In this document: piece after piece, positions 9,941 through 20,111 of the stretch
Layout: each line of letters begins with the position of its first letter
Position numbering within the stretch: the stretch's first letter is position 1
Source: Pseudomonas serbica
GTDB lineage: Bacteria; Pseudomonadota; Gammaproteobacteria; Pseudomonadales; Pseudomonadaceae
Length of the DNA stretch: 64,000 nucleotides
Assembly (NCBI RefSeq): GCF_028823535.1
Contig: NZ_JAQIYM010000001.1
Span: 372,001 to 436,000, forward strand
Direction: 5' to 3'
The notes under the pieces: generated by a model
What the model was told of the DNA's origin: nothing
The model's input: only the letters and a program-made list of their open reading frames with translations
Databases searched by the model: none
Position numbers and translations under genes: made by a program

Positions 9941-10587
9941 GCGATTTCACTTTCTGGGACATCGTGCGCAACCTGCTTACCGGCCTGCAATGGACGCTGG
10001 CGCTGTCGCTGGTGGCGTTTGTCGGCGGTGGACTGATCGGCTTGCTGGTCATGGTGATGCGCATTTCGAACAAACCCTTGCCGCGCAGCTTTGCCCGTAC
10101 CTACATCGAATTGTTTCAGGGCACGCCGCTGCTGATGCAGCTGTTCCTGGTGTTCTTCGGCGTCGCGCTGGCCGGGGTGGAGATTTCGCCGTGGGCCGCG
10201 GCAGCAATAGCCTTGACGTTGTTCACCAGCGCCTATCTGGCGGAGATCTGGCGGGGTTGCGTCGAGTCGATTCCCAATGGCCAGTGGGAAGCCTCGTCGA
10301 GCCTGGCGCTGAACCCGCTGGAGCAACTGCGCTACGTGATCCTGCCGCAAGCATTGCGCATCGCCGTGGCGCCGACCGTGGGTTTCTCGGTGCAAGTGGT
10401 CAAGGGCACCGCCGTGACCTCGATCATCGGCTTCACTGAACTGACCAAGACCGGCGGCATGTTGGCCAATGCCACCTTCGAACCTTTCATGGTCTACGGC
10501 CTCGTCGCCCTCGGCTACTTCCTGCTCTGCTACCCCTTGTCCCTCAGTGCGCGCTACCTGGAAAGGAGACTGCATGCCTCTGCTTAG
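9937..10587 (+). CDS. Amino-acid ABC transporter permease 2
   Basis: This 216-aa permease pairs with the one before it. It shows 'TYIELFQGTPLLMQLFLVFFGVA' and the EAA loop 'SIPNGQWEASSSLALNPLEQLRYVILPQA'. The start is taken at MSDFTFWDIV because it overlaps the previous stop (ATGA) and follows AAGGAG. The 3' end overlaps the ATPase gene by 14 bases, which suggests tight coupling of subunit synthesis. Confidence 0.92.
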   Translation: MSDFTFWDIVRNLLTGLQWTLALSLVAFVGGGLIGLLVMVMRISNKPLPRSFARTYIELFQGTPLLMQLFLVFFGVALAGVEISPWAAAAIALTLFTSAYLAEIWRGCVESIPNGQWEASSSLALNPLEQLRYVILPQALRIAVAPTVGFSVQVVKGTAVTSIIGFTELTKTGGMLANATFEPFMVYGLVALGYFLLCYPLSLSARYLERRLHASA

Positions 10588-11311
10588 AATTTCCGCCCTG
10601 CATAAATACTATGGCGACCACCACGTGCTCAAAGGCATCGACCTGAGTGTCGAGCAAGGCCAGGTGGTGGCGATCATCGGCCGCAGCGGGTCGGGCAAGT
10701 CGACCTTGCTGCGCACCCTCAACGGCCTGGAATCGATCAACGACGGCGTCATCGAAGTCGACGGCGAATACCTTGACGCCGCCCGTGCCGACCTGCGCAG
10801 CCTGCGGCAGAAAGTCGGGATGGTGTTCCAGCAGTTCAACCTGTTCCCACACCTGACGGTCGGCGAGAACGTGATGCTCGCGCCACAGGTGGTGCAGAAA
10901 GTCCCGAAAGCCAAGGCCGCCGAACTGGCGCGGGAGATGCTGGAACGCGTGGGCCTCGGGGAGAAATTCGACGCCTTCCCGGATCGGTTGTCCGGCGGAC
11001 AGCAACAGCGAGTGGCGATCGCCCGCGCGTTGGCAATGTCGCCCAAGGTGTTGCTGTGCGACGAAATCACCTCGGCGCTGGACCCGGAGTTGGTCAATGA
11101 AGTGCTCAGCGTGGTTCGCCAGCTGGCCAAGGAAGGCATGACCTTGATCATGGTGACCCACGAGATGCGATTTGCCCGGGAGGTTGGGGACAAGTTGGTG
11201 TTCATGCATCAGGGGCTGGTGCATGAGGTGGGTGATCCGAAGGAGTTGTTTGCCAATCCGCAGACTGTGGAGCTGGCGAATTTCATTGGCACGGTGGAAG
11301 CGCCAGTCTGA
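10574..11311 (+). CDS. Amino-acid ABC transporter ATP-binding protein
   Basis: This 245-aa ATPase energises the importer. It has Walker A 'GRSGSGKSTLLR', Q-loop 'GMVFQQFNLFPHLTV', signature 'LSGGQQQRVAIARALA', Walker B 'VLLCDEITSALDPE' and the switch histidine in 'MVTHEMRFA'. The length matches the GlnQ/HisP class. The start at MPLLRISALHKYYG has GGAGA upstream and lies inside the end of the permease gene. A REP pair follows the operon. Confidence 0.94.
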   Translation: MPLLRISALHKYYGDHHVLKGIDLSVEQGQVVAIIGRSGSGKSTLLRTLNGLESINDGVIEVDGEYLDAARADLRSLRQKVGMVFQQFNLFPHLTVGENVMLAPQVVQKVPKAKAAELAREMLERVGLGEKFDAFPDRLSGGQQQRVAIARALAMSPKVLLCDEITSALDPELVNEVLSVVRQLAKEGMTLIMVTHEMRFAREVGDKLVFMHQGLVHEVGDPKELFANPQTVELANFIGTVEAPV

Positions 11312-11330
11312 TGGAAATTTAGTGCCTGTG

Positions 11331-11435
11331 AGGCCGCAATCGCGAGCAAGCCCGCTTCCACAGGGTTCTCTGCCGGAGCACAGTGGTGTGTTCGACGCAA
11401 AAAACCGTGGGAGCAGGCTTGCCCGCGAAGAGGCC
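11331..11435. repeat. REP/BIME pair (GCGAGCAAGCCCGC type)
   Basis: Two inverted copies of the Pseudomonas intergenic palindrome (core GCGAGCAAGCCCGCTTCCAC at 11342-11361 and its inverse near 11407-11428) sit between the ABC operon and ppx. Such pairs form stable hairpins at mRNA 3' ends. Confidence 0.8.
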
Positions 11436-11518
11436 ATTTGCATCGCCGCAACGCCTACGCGTTGGCGCCAGCCTTTGATCGTGGCACGATGTCGAGGTTA
11501 TCGACCGAGACCCTGACC

Positions 11519-13021
11519 ATGCCGCAATCCCAAGCCAAGAATCTGTCCCTGATCGCCGCTATCGACCTGGGCTCCAACAGCTTTCACATGGTCGTGGCCA
11601 AGGCCCAGAACGGTGAAATCCGTATTCTCGAGCGTCTCGGGGAGAAGGTTCAGCTGGCCGCCGGTATCGATGAGGAGCGCAAGCTCAGCGAAGAATCCAT
11701 GCAACGCGGGCTCGATTGCCTCAAGCGCTTCGCCCAACTGATCAACGGCATGCCCACCGGTGCCGTACGGATCGTCGGCACCAACGCCCTGCGTGAAGCC
11801 CGCAACCGCAACGAATTCATCCACCGCGCCGAAGAAATCCTCGGCCACCCGGTGGAAGTCATCTCCGGCCGTGAAGAAGCGCGACTGATCTATCTGGGCG
11901 TGTCCCACACCCTCGCCGACACCCCGGGCAAACGCCTGGTGGCCGACATCGGCGGTGGCAGTACCGAATTCATCATCGGCCAGCGCTTCGAACCACTGCT
12001 GCGCGAAAGCCTGCAGATGGGTTGCGTCAGCTACACCCAGCGCTATTTCAAGGACGGCAAGATCACCCCGGCCCGCTACGCCCAGGCCTACACTGCGGCG
12101 CGGCTGGAGATCATGAGCATCGAACATGCCCTGCACCGCCTGACCTGGGATGAAGCCATCGGCTCCTCGGGCACCATCCGCGCCATCGGCCTGGCGCTGA
12201 AGGCCGGCGGCCACGGCAGCGGCGAGGTCAACGCCCAGGGCCTGGCCTGGCTCAAGCGCAAGCTGATCAAGCTGGGCGACGTCGACAAGATCGACTTCGA
12301 AGGCATCAAGCCGGACCGACGGGCGATATTCCCGGCTGGCCTGGCCATCCTCGAAGCTATTTTCGACTCCCTTGAATTGCAGCGCATGGACCACTGTGAA
12401 GGCGCACTGCGCGAAGGTGTGCTCTACGACCTGCTGGGTCGCCATCATCACGAAGACGTGCGTGAACGCACCCTGACCTCGCTGATGGAGCGTTATCACG
12501 TCGACCTGGAGCAGGCAGTGCGCGTCGAACGCAAGGCCTTGCATGCCTTCGATCAGGTAGCCAAGGACTGGGACCTGGAAGACGGCGTCTGGCGAGAATT
12601 GCTTGGCTGGGCGGCCAAGGTGCATGAAGTGGGCCTGGACATCGCTCACTACCAGTACCACAAGCACGGCGCCTACCTGATCGAACACTCGGACCTGGCC
12701 GGCTTCTCCCGCGAGGACCAACTGATGCTCGCGCTGCTTGTGCGCGGTCATCGTCGTAACATTCCCAAGGACAAGTTCGCCGATTTCGGCGATGACGGCA
12801 TCAAGCTGATTCGCCTGTGCGTGCTGCTGCGCTTTGCGATCCTGTTCCACCACATTCGTGGCACCCAGCAAATGCCCCAGGTGGAGCTGAACGCCCATGG
12901 CAATAGCCTCGAAGTGGTGTTCCCGGAGAACTGGCTGGATGAAAACCAGCTGACCCAGGCCGACTTCGAAATCGAAGCGCAATGGCTGACGCGGGTGGAT
13001 ATCGTCCTTACCGCGCGATAA
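11519..13021 (+). CDS. ppx: Exopolyphosphatase Ppx
   Basis: This 500-aa enzyme removes terminal phosphates from inorganic polyphosphate. The ASKHA ATPase-like fold shows '[17 protein letters not shown]' (phosphate 1) and '[19 protein letters not shown]' (phosphate 2). The C-terminal half is the helical HD-like domain ('[28 protein letters not shown]'). [11 protein letters not shown] is chosen as start because it gives the usual length. A start 30 bases earlier ([10 protein letters not shown]) is also possible. It faces ppk1 across a bidirectional terminator, as in other pseudomonads, so synthesis and breakdown of polyphosphate are separately transcribed. Confidence 0.95.
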   Translation: MPQSQAKNLSLIAAIDLGSNSFHMVVAKAQNGEIRILERLGEKVQLAAGIDEERKLSEESMQRGLDCLKRFAQLINGMPTGAVRIVGTNALREARNRNEFIHRAEEILGHPVEVISGREEARLIYLGVSHTLADTPGKRLVADIGGGSTEFIIGQRFEPLLRESLQMGCVSYTQRYFKDGKITPARYAQAYTAARLEIMSIEHALHRLTWDEAIGSSGTIRAIGLALKAGGHGSGEVNAQGLAWLKRKLIKLGDVDKIDFEGIKPDRRAIFPAGLAILEAIFDSLELQRMDHCEGALREGVLYDLLGRHHHEDVRERTLTSLMERYHVDLEQAVRVERKALHAFDQVAKDWDLEDGVWRELLGWAAKVHEVGLDIAHYQYHKHGAYLIEHSDLAGFSREDQLMLALLVRGHRRNIPKDKFADFGDDGIKLIRLCVLLRFAILFHHIRGTQQMPQVELNAHGNSLEVVFPENWLDENQLTQADFEIEAQWLTRVDIVLTAR

Positions 13022-13045
13022 ACAACCTATCGCCGCAAAACGGTC

Positions 13046-13146
13046 CCTGTAGGAGCCGGCTTGCCGGCGAAGGCGTCATTGAGCCTGGTGTCGAATCGAG
13101 GACGCCTTCGCTGCGATGCGGCGACCCGACAAGCCAGCTCCTACAG
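13046..13146. repeat. REP/BIME pair (TGTAGGAGC type)
   Basis: TGTAGGAGCCGGCTTGCCGG and an inverted, slightly diverged copy ending CAGCTCCTACAG lie between ppx and ppk1, just left of the shared terminator. Confidence 0.8.
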
Positions 13147-13161
13147 AATTTGGGTGGAAAC

Positions 13162-13195
13162 AAAAATGGCGATCCCTCGGGATCGCCATTTTTTA
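13162..13195. terminator. Bidirectional terminator between ppx and ppk1
   Basis: AAAAATGGCGATCC-CTC-GGGATCGCCATTTTTT is a near-perfect stem with A and T runs on both sides. It can end both the rightward ppx and the leftward ppk1 transcripts. Confidence 0.9.
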
Positions 13196-13208
13196 TTGCC
13201 CTCCGGCG

Positions 13209-15431
13209 TTAACGCACTGCCAGGATCGGGCTACCCAACCGCTCCAGCAACGTAGCCTGGGCGCTGCGCGGGTTCTGGTTGCCGGTCGGCGTATTGCGGA
13301 TGTAACGGCCGTCCGACTGCAGGCTCCAGCTGTGGGTGTTATCGGTCAGATACAGCTCCAGCTCTTTCTTGACCCGCATGATCAGCTTCTTGCCCTCCAC
13401 CGGGAAGCAAGTCTCGACGCGCTTGTCGAGGTTGCGCTCCATCCAGTCGGCACTGGACAGGAACATCTGTTCATCGCCGCCATTGAGGAAGTAGAAGACC
13501 CGGGTGTGCTCCAGGAAGCGCCCGATGATCGAGCGAACATGGATGTTGTGCGAGACCCCGGCGATACCTGGCCGCAGGCAGCACATGCCACGCACCACCA
13601 GATCGATGCGCACGCCCGACTGGCTGGCCTTGTACAGCGCGCGGATGATCTTCGGATCGGTCAGCGAGTTGAACTTGGCGATGATGTGCGCCGGTTTGCC
13701 CTCGAGGGCGAACTGGGTTTCCCGGGCAATCATGTCGAGCATGCCCTTTTTCAGGGTGAACGGCGCGTGCAGCAGCTTCTTCATGCGCAGCGTCTTGCCC
13801 ATGCCGATCAACTGGCTGAACAGTTTGCCGACGTCTTCGCACAGGGCGTCGTCGGAGGTCAGCAGGCTGTAGTCGGTGTACAGGCGGGCGTTACCGGCAT
13901 GGTAGTTACCCGTGCCCAGGTGGGCATAACGCACGATCTCGCCCGCTTCGCGACGCAGGATCAGCATCATCTTGGCGTGGGTCTTGAAGCCGACCACGCC
14001 GTAGATCACCACCGCACCGGCCGCTTGCAGACGGCTGGCCAGTTGCAGGTTGGATTCCTCATCGAAGCGCGCGCGCAATTCGATCACCGCGGTGACCTCC
14101 TTGCCGTTACGCGCCGCGTCCACCAACGCATCGACGATTTCCGAGTTGGCGCCGGAGCGGTACAGGGTCTGGCGTACAGCCAGAACGTGCGGGTCTTTTG
14201 CCGCTTGGCGCAGCAGGTCGACCACCGGGGTGAACGACTCGAACGGGTGCAGCAGCAGAATATCCTGCTTGCTGACCACGCTGAAAATGTTCTCGCTGTT
14301 TTGCAACAGTTTCGGGATCTGCGGGGTGAACGGCAAGTACTGCAGCTCGCGTTGGCTGTCCAGGCCGGTGATGCTGAACAGACGCGTCAGGTTCACCGGG
14401 CCATTGACTTGATACAGCTCGGTCTCGCTCAGGTTGAACTGCTTGAGCAAGTAGTCGGACAGGTGTTTCGGGCAGGTGTCGGCGACTTCCAGTCGCACCG
14501 CGTCGCCGTAACGACGGGAGAACAACTCGCCGCGCAGGGCCCGCGCCAGGTCTTCGACGTCTTCGGAGTCCAGCGCCAGGTCGGCGTTCCGGGTCAGGCG
14601 GAACTGGTAGCAGCCCTTGACCTTCATGCCCTGGAAGAGGTCATCGGCGTGGGCATGGATCATCGACGACAGGAACACATAGTTGTCACCGGCGCCGCCG
14701 ACTTCTTCCGGCACCTTGATGATGCGCGGCAGCAGGCGCGGGGCCGGGATGATCGCCAGGCCAGAGTCGCGACCGAAGGCGTCGATGCCTTCGAGCTCGA
14801 CGATGAAGTTCAGGCTCTTGTTCACCAGCAACGGGAACGGGTGCGTCGGGTCGAGGCCGATCGGGGTGATGATCGGGGCGATTTCGTCGCGGAAATAGCG
14901 GCGTACCCAGGTCTTGAGCTTGGTCGTCCAGTTGCGGCGACGGATGAAGCGGACCTGATGCTTTTCCAGTTCCGGCAGCAGAATGTCGTTGAGGATCGCG
15001 TATTGGCGATCAACGTGACCGTGCACCAGCTCGCTGATGCGGGCCAGGGCCTGGTGCGGTTGCAGGCCGTCGGCGCCCGCCTGTTCACGGGCGAAGGTGA
15101 TCTGCTTCTTCAGGCCGGCAACGCGAATCTCGAAGAACTCGTCCAGATTGCTGGAGAAGATCAGCAGGAACTTCAGCCGCTCCAGCAACGGATAGGATTC
15201 GTCCAGTGCCTGCTCCAGCACGCGGATATTGAACTGCAGTTGCGACAGCTCACGGTGGATGTACAGGCTGCTGTCATCCAGGCCGGGAATGGCAATCGCC
15301 GGCGCTGCCACAACAGGCTCGACGACCGCCGCGGGTGGAGCGGGCTCAAGCTCCGGCGGGGTCTCGTCGACTTGCTCCACCACAGGTTGAGCGTCTTTTA
15401 CGGCCACTTCAGTGAGTACTTCGGTATTCAT
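13209..15431 (-). CDS. ppk1: Polyphosphate kinase 1
   Basis: This 740-aa enzyme polymerises the gamma-phosphate of ATP into polyphosphate. The N-terminal domain begins near residue 56 ('[21 protein letters not shown]'). The two phospholipase-D-like catalytic domains carry the conserved histidines in '[25 protein letters not shown]' (the autophosphorylated His) and '[25 protein letters not shown]'. Residues 1-50 are an extra alanine, proline and glutamate-rich tail of low complexity. It lies 18 bases downstream of hemB and is probably co-transcribed with it. Confidence 0.96.
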   Translation of the reverse strand: MNTEVLTEVAVKDAQPVVEQVDETPPELEPAPPAAVVEPVVAAPAIAIPGLDDSSLYIHRELSQLQFNIRVLEQALDESYPLLERLKFLLIFSSNLDEFFEIRVAGLKKQITFAREQAGADGLQPHQALARISELVHGHVDRQYAILNDILLPELEKHQVRFIRRRNWTTKLKTWVRRYFRDEIAPIITPIGLDPTHPFPLLVNKSLNFIVELEGIDAFGRDSGLAIIPAPRLLPRIIKVPEEVGGAGDNYVFLSSMIHAHADDLFQGMKVKGCYQFRLTRNADLALDSEDVEDLARALRGELFSRRYGDAVRLEVADTCPKHLSDYLLKQFNLSETELYQVNGPVNLTRLFSITGLDSQRELQYLPFTPQIPKLLQNSENIFSVVSKQDILLLHPFESFTPVVDLLRQAAKDPHVLAVRQTLYRSGANSEIVDALVDAARNGKEVTAVIELRARFDEESNLQLASRLQAAGAVVIYGVVGFKTHAKMMLILRREAGEIVRYAHLGTGNYHAGNARLYTDYSLLTSDDALCEDVGKLFSQLIGMGKTLRMKKLLHAPFTLKKGMLDMIARETQFALEGKPAHIIAKFNSLTDPKIIRALYKASQSGVRIDLVVRGMCCLRPGIAGVSHNIHVRSIIGRFLEHTRVFYFLNGGDEQMFLSSADWMERNLDKRVETCFPVEGKKLIMRVKKELELYLTDNTHSWSLQSDGRYIRNTPTGNQNPRSAQATLLERLGSPILAVR

Positions 15432-15449
15432 CGAATGTTCCTGGGAGGG

Positions 15450-16514
<1,065 letters not shown>

Positions 16515-16668
16515 TTATGACGAACGTATTACAGTTGTGTGCACCCTGTGACAGGTAGCCGCATTCCATTGTCCTTGTAGGAAATGTTCACGTCGAGACA
16601 CATTTGGACACTTTCCTGAATGTGTACGAAGGGTTAGGCTGCGCGTTCATTTCGCCAGCACCCAGACA

Positions 16669-17301
16669 ATGCTCCAACAATTTCTGCATGACTTCGGCTA
16701 CTTTGCCCTGTTTCTTGGCACATTCTTCGAAGGCGAAACCATCCTGGTGCTCGCGGGCTTCCTCGCGTTCCGTGGATACATGGACATCAACCTGGTGGTG
16801 GTCGTGGCGTTCTTTGGCAGCTACGCCGGCGATCAGCTGTGGTACTTCATGGGGCGCAAGCACGGGCGCAAATTGCTGGCGCGCAAACCGCGCTGGCAAA
16901 TGATGGGTGATCGGGCGCTGGAACATATTCGCAGACACCCAGACATCTGGGTCCTGAGTTTCCGCTTCGTCTACGGCCTGCGCACCGTGATGCCGGTGGC
17001 GATCGGCCTGTCGGGCTATCCACCGGGTCGCTATCTGCTGCTCAACGGGATTGGCGCGGCGATCTGGGCCACCGCACTGGCGGCGGCGGCCTATCACTTT
17101 GGCGCGGTACTGGAAGGGATGCTCGGCAGCATCAAGAAGTACGAGCTGTGGGTGCTCGGCGCCCTGCTCATCCTCGGCCTGGGCCTGTGGCTGCGCCGGC
17201 GGTTCAAGAATGCGCGCCTGGCCCGGCAGGTCTATGCCGACGAGCAAGCCCTGAAAGCCAGTCAGCACACTACCGGCGGTCCTAAGACGCCAGCCGAGTA
17301 A
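16669..17301 (+). CDS. DedA-family membrane protein
   Basis: This 210-aa inner-membrane protein has the DedA/VTT fold. 'GYFALFLGTFFEGETILVLAGFLAF' carries the membrane-embedded acidic residue. 'SYAGDQLWYFMGRKHGRK' and 'SFRFVYGLRTVMPVAIGLSGYPPGRYLLLNGIGAAIWA' carry the conserved Gly and Arg residues. Family members act as polyprenyl-phosphate or phospholipid flippases and affect membrane potential and drug tolerance; which lipid is used here cannot be told. The 3' end overlaps the convergent hydroxylase gene by 20 bases. Confidence 0.9.
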   Translation: MLQQFLHDFGYFALFLGTFFEGETILVLAGFLAFRGYMDINLVVVVAFFGSYAGDQLWYFMGRKHGRKLLARKPRWQMMGDRALEHIRRHPDIWVLSFRFVYGLRTVMPVAIGLSGYPPGRYLLLNGIGAAIWATALAAAAYHFGAVLEGMLGSIKKYELWVLGALLILGLGLWLRRRFKNARLARQVYADEQALKASQHTTGGPKTPAE

Positions 17302-18517
17302 GGCGGTTTCGGCAGCAGTAAAGGCCGATACCGCTGATCAGACTGTAACTGAGCAGGCCGACCCAGCCCACCGCGCTGGCCGGCCACAGCCCCACCAACG
17401 GTGCCAGCCAGATCAGCGGCACATTGGATGCCAGCCGCAGCAACTCCAGCTTCAGCGCCCACGGGCGATTCTCCAGGGCCACGCCCAGGACGAACAGGCC
17501 CAGCGCCACCGCTCCCCAGCCCAACACCAGCGCCGCCGTCGACAGACCGGGTTCCAGGTTCATCAAATAGCTGCCCAGCGCAATGTAGACGCAGAACTGC
17601 AACGCGACGTAAAGCTGCTGACGCCCGTCCAGCGGCACTTCGAATTTGCGGAACTGGCTCAGGTCCGGCTTGTTTATCGGGTACCTGGCTGCGACGTCCG
17701 CCGGCCGCCAGCCGGTGTGCATGAACCAGATCCGCAGCTTGTCCCAGGTGCTTTCGGCACGCCGCGCATCCGCCCACAACTGCGCGTAGAACTGCACGTT
17801 GGCCCACACCGGGTTCCAGCTTGCCAGCGGTGTGGTCACGCCGAAAATCACAGGCTCATTATCGTCCTCTTCCTGAAACGAGCCGAATAGACGGTCCCAA
17901 ATAATGAACACCCCACCGTAGTTGCGATCCATGTAGAGAGCGTTCTGTGCATGGTGAGCCCGATGATTGGATGGCGTGACGAAAAACCACTCGAACCAGC
18001 CAAGCTTGGGAATATGCCGGGTATGCACCCAGAACTGGTAAAGCAGGTTGAGCGCCGCGACGCTGACGAACACCAGCAATGGCACGCCGACGACGGCCAT
18101 GGGCAGGTAGAAGATCCAGCTCAGCAGGAACCCGGTGCTGGTCTGGCGCAGGGCGGTGGAGAGGTTGTAGTCCTCGCTCTGGTGATGCACCGAGTGCGCG
18201 GCCCAGAGAATGTTGCGCTCGTGGCCCATGCGGTGCAGCCAGTAGTAGCAGAAGTCATAAAAGACGAAGGCGAAGATCCACACCCAGACGCTGTCGGCCG
18301 AGAGCTCGAACAGCGCCAGATGCTTGAGGGCAAACGCGTAAGTCACAAGCCCCACACCTTTGGTCAGCAGGCCCGTGGTGGTCGACAGCACGCCGGTACT
18401 GATGCTGTTGATCGCGTCCGCCAGCCGATAGTTGCTGACCCCGCGCCAACGGTCGGCCAACAGCTCGACAGCGATCAGCACAAAGAAAAACGGCACCGCA
18501 TACAGAATGAAGTCCAT
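17282..18517 (-). CDS. Sterol desaturase / fatty acid hydroxylase family protein
   Basis: This 411-aa integral membrane protein of the PF04116 type has the three histidine clusters that bind two irons: 'HRMGHERN' (near residue 98), 'HSVHHQSEDYN' and 'NHRAHHAQN'. The N-terminal half has about four membrane segments. The C-terminal third (from about residue 290) adds three or four further hydrophobic segments after an interfacial domain, longer than the minimal family. It should hydroxylate or desaturate a membrane lipid. The substrate is unknown because bacteria of this group do not make sterols. Confidence 0.88.
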   Translation of the reverse strand: MDFILYAVPFFFVLIAVELLADRWRGVSNYRLADAINSISTGVLSTTTGLLTKGVGLVTYAFALKHLALFELSADSVWVWIFAFVFYDFCYYWLHRMGHERNILWAAHSVHHQSEDYNLSTALRQTSTGFLLSWIFYLPMAVVGVPLLVFVSVAALNLLYQFWVHTRHIPKLGWFEWFFVTPSNHRAHHAQNALYMDRNYGGVFIIWDRLFGSFQEEDDNEPVIFGVTTPLASWNPVWANVQFYAQLWADARRAESTWDKLRIWFMHTGWRPADVAARYPINKPDLSQFRKFEVPLDGRQQLYVALQFCVYIALGSYLMNLEPGLSTAALVLGWGAVALGLFVLGVALENRPWALKLELLRLASNVPLIWLAPLVGLWPASAVGWVGLLSYSLISGIGLYCCRNRLTRLAS

Positions 18518-18632
18518 GACGCGCCCTGATCGGTATCTTGAGGACAGATCCTATGTGTAGCCCCGAATTATCCCTATGGCAACGAGTGACAAATTAGTGG
18601 ACATTTAACGCCATGAATCTGGAGAAAAGCCC

Positions 18633-19301
18633 ATGAGCAAAAAAGTTGCAGTGATCCTTTCCGGCTGTGGCGTGTACGACGGCGCCGAAATTTACGAAAG
18701 CGTAGTGACCCTGCTGCGCCTGGACCAGCGTGGCGCGCAGGTGCAGTGTTTTGCACCGAATATCGCGCAGCTGCATGTAATCAATCACCTGACCGGTGAA
18801 GAAATGCCCGAGTCGCGTAATGTGCTGGTGGAGTCGGCGCGCATTGCCCGTGGCGAGATCAAGGACATTCGCGAAGCAGATGCCGAAGACTTTGATGCGC
18901 TGATCATTCCCGGCGGTTTCGGCTCAGCCAAGAATCTGTCCAACTTCGCCATCGAAGGCACCGGTTGCACCGTTCAACCGGACGTCCTGGCCTTGACCGA
19001 AGCCTTTGCCGAGGCCGGCAAACCGGTCGGCCTGATCTGCATCTCGCCCGCCCTGGCCGCGAAAATCTATGGGCCGGGCGTGACCTGCACCATCGGCAAC
19101 GACGCCGAGACGGCAGCCGCCCTGAACAAGATGGGCGCCACCCACAAGGACTGCGCCGTGAGCGATATCGTCGAAGACAAGGCGCGCAAACTGGTGACGA
19201 CGCCGGCCTACATGCTGGCGCAATCGATCAGCGAAGCGGCTTCGGGCATCAACAAACTGGTCGACCGGGTGCTCGAACTGACCCACGAAAACGACGCCTG
19301 A
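18633..19301 (+). CDS. elbB: ElbB/YraM-type glyoxalase-like protein (DJ-1/PfpI superfamily)
   Basis: This 222-aa cytosolic protein has the class I glutamine-amidotransferase-like fold. 'MSKKVAVILSGCGVYDGAEIYESV' is the family N terminus, 'DALIIPGGFGSAKNLSNFA' is the central loop, and 'PVGLICISPALAAKIYGPGV' carries the nucleophile-elbow cysteine. Homologues are named ElbB or 'isoprenoid biosynthesis glyoxalase', a role inferred from carotenoid overproduction screens, with weak glyoxalase activity known for the family. RBS GGAGA precedes the start. A REP pair follows directly. Confidence 0.92.
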   Translation: MSKKVAVILSGCGVYDGAEIYESVVTLLRLDQRGAQVQCFAPNIAQLHVINHLTGEEMPESRNVLVESARIARGEIKDIREADAEDFDALIIPGGFGSAKNLSNFAIEGTGCTVQPDVLALTEAFAEAGKPVGLICISPALAAKIYGPGVTCTIGNDAETAAALNKMGATHKDCAVSDIVEDKARKLVTTPAYMLAQSISEAASGINKLVDRVLELTHENDA

Positions 19302-19311
19302 CACCATTTAC

Positions 19312-19401
19312 CGTAGGAGCTGGCTTGCCAGCGAAGGCGTCATATCCTTCAACGCATGTGTTGAATATTCGATCGCTATCGCTGGCAAGCCAGCTCCTAC
19401 A
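19312..19401. repeat. REP/BIME pair (TGTAGGAGC type)
   Basis: CGTAGGAGCTGGCTTGCCAG and its inverse CTGGCAAGCCAGCTCCTAC flank a 45-base spacer after elbB. It marks the left edge of the mosaic segment described below. Confidence 0.85.
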
Positions 19402-19433
19402 AAGGGTGGTTTTTGTTCCCTGGCTAAAATTGA

Positions 19434-19910
19434 TTACAGGGCTGCCAACGCCCCTTGGTACAACACCGGTCCTGTCGGTTGCCCGGTTGGCGATCCCCCC
19501 TTGGGTTCAAGACTGACCGCCAACGCAATCGGTTTGCCGTCCGCCGGAATGGCCCACAACTCCAGACTGCGTCCCTGATCAACCGCTGCCAGCGACAGTG
19601 CTTCGACTTTCAAATAATCCTCGTGCGCTTCGACCTTCAGTGCCGGCTGTGCGTCGGCGTTGAGCAGCGTGGCGCTGTAACGCGCACTGTCGCGGTTGTA
19701 GATCACGCCCAAGGCCACTGCGACCACCAGCGAACCTATCGCCGCCGTCACCCGCAACCAATTCCAGAACGGACGTTTCTCGGGTATGTGCAGCACTTGC
19801 GGTTCTATCCGCGCATTAATACCTTGCCACACGTGCTCCGGCACCGGTTGCTCGGTCAGGGCGTCGGTCAGGCTGGCGAGGCTTTCCTGCCACTGCGCCA
19901 GTTCCACGCG
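19434..19910 (-). pseudogene. Anti-sigma-K-type factor, N-terminally truncated
   Basis: About 158 residues remain, from 'RVELAQWQESLASLTDAL' to the stop. 'FWNWLRVTAAIGSLVVAVALGVIYN' is the single membrane segment. The following 'GRSLELWAIPADGKPIALAVSLE' and 'PVLYQGALAAL' are typical of the periplasmic RskA C-terminal domain. The usual N-terminal zinc-binding anti-sigma domain that holds the ECF sigma factor is absent. In its place upstream is sequence that on the other strand encodes a piece of formaldehyde dehydrogenase. An open frame runs through the junction (to about 20066), but that extension does not look like an anti-sigma domain. No sigma factor gene is adjacent. I judge it a remnant. 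Confidence 0.75.
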
Positions 19911-19916
19911 GAATAC

Positions 19917-20033
19917 GAAGCACCGGCCATTGTGCTCAACTTGCTGATGGGCGTGGTGCGTGTGGCGGGCAAAATCGGTATCTCTAGCCTGTACGTGACT
20001 GAAGACCCAGGTGCAGTGGATGCTGCCGCGAAG
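19917..20033 (+). pseudogene. Internal fragment of glutathione-independent formaldehyde dehydrogenase
   Basis: About 39 codons read 'EAPAIVLNLLMGVVRVAG' and 'IGISSLYVTEDPGAVDAAAK', which closely match an internal stretch of zinc-dependent FdhA of pseudomonads. Homology stops abruptly on both sides: the left neighbour is the truncated anti-sigma gene in antisense, and the right side ends in LFSAA and a stop. No start, zinc ligands or dehydrogenase core are present. It is debris from a recombination event. Confidence 0.75.
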
Positions 20034-20067
20034 TTGTTTAGTGCGGCGTAAGGGATGGAAGCTCAAT

Positions 20068-20089
20068 AAGGGCGGCAGGAGTCGCCCTT
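20068..20089. terminator. Hairpin between fdhA fragment and rhs
   Basis: AAGGGCG-GCAGGAGT-CGCCCTT forms a 7-bp stem followed by GTTTATT. It lies just beyond the 3' end of the leftward rhs gene and may end that transcript, though the T-run is weak. Confidence 0.5.
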
Positions 20090-20111
20090 GTTTATTGCTC
20101 GGCTACTGCAG

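Noticed and set aside
19911..20066. Extended N terminus joining the anti-sigma remnant to the antisense fdhA piece as a real gene
   Set aside because: The added residues are the antisense reading of recognisable FdhA codons and do not resemble an anti-sigma domain.
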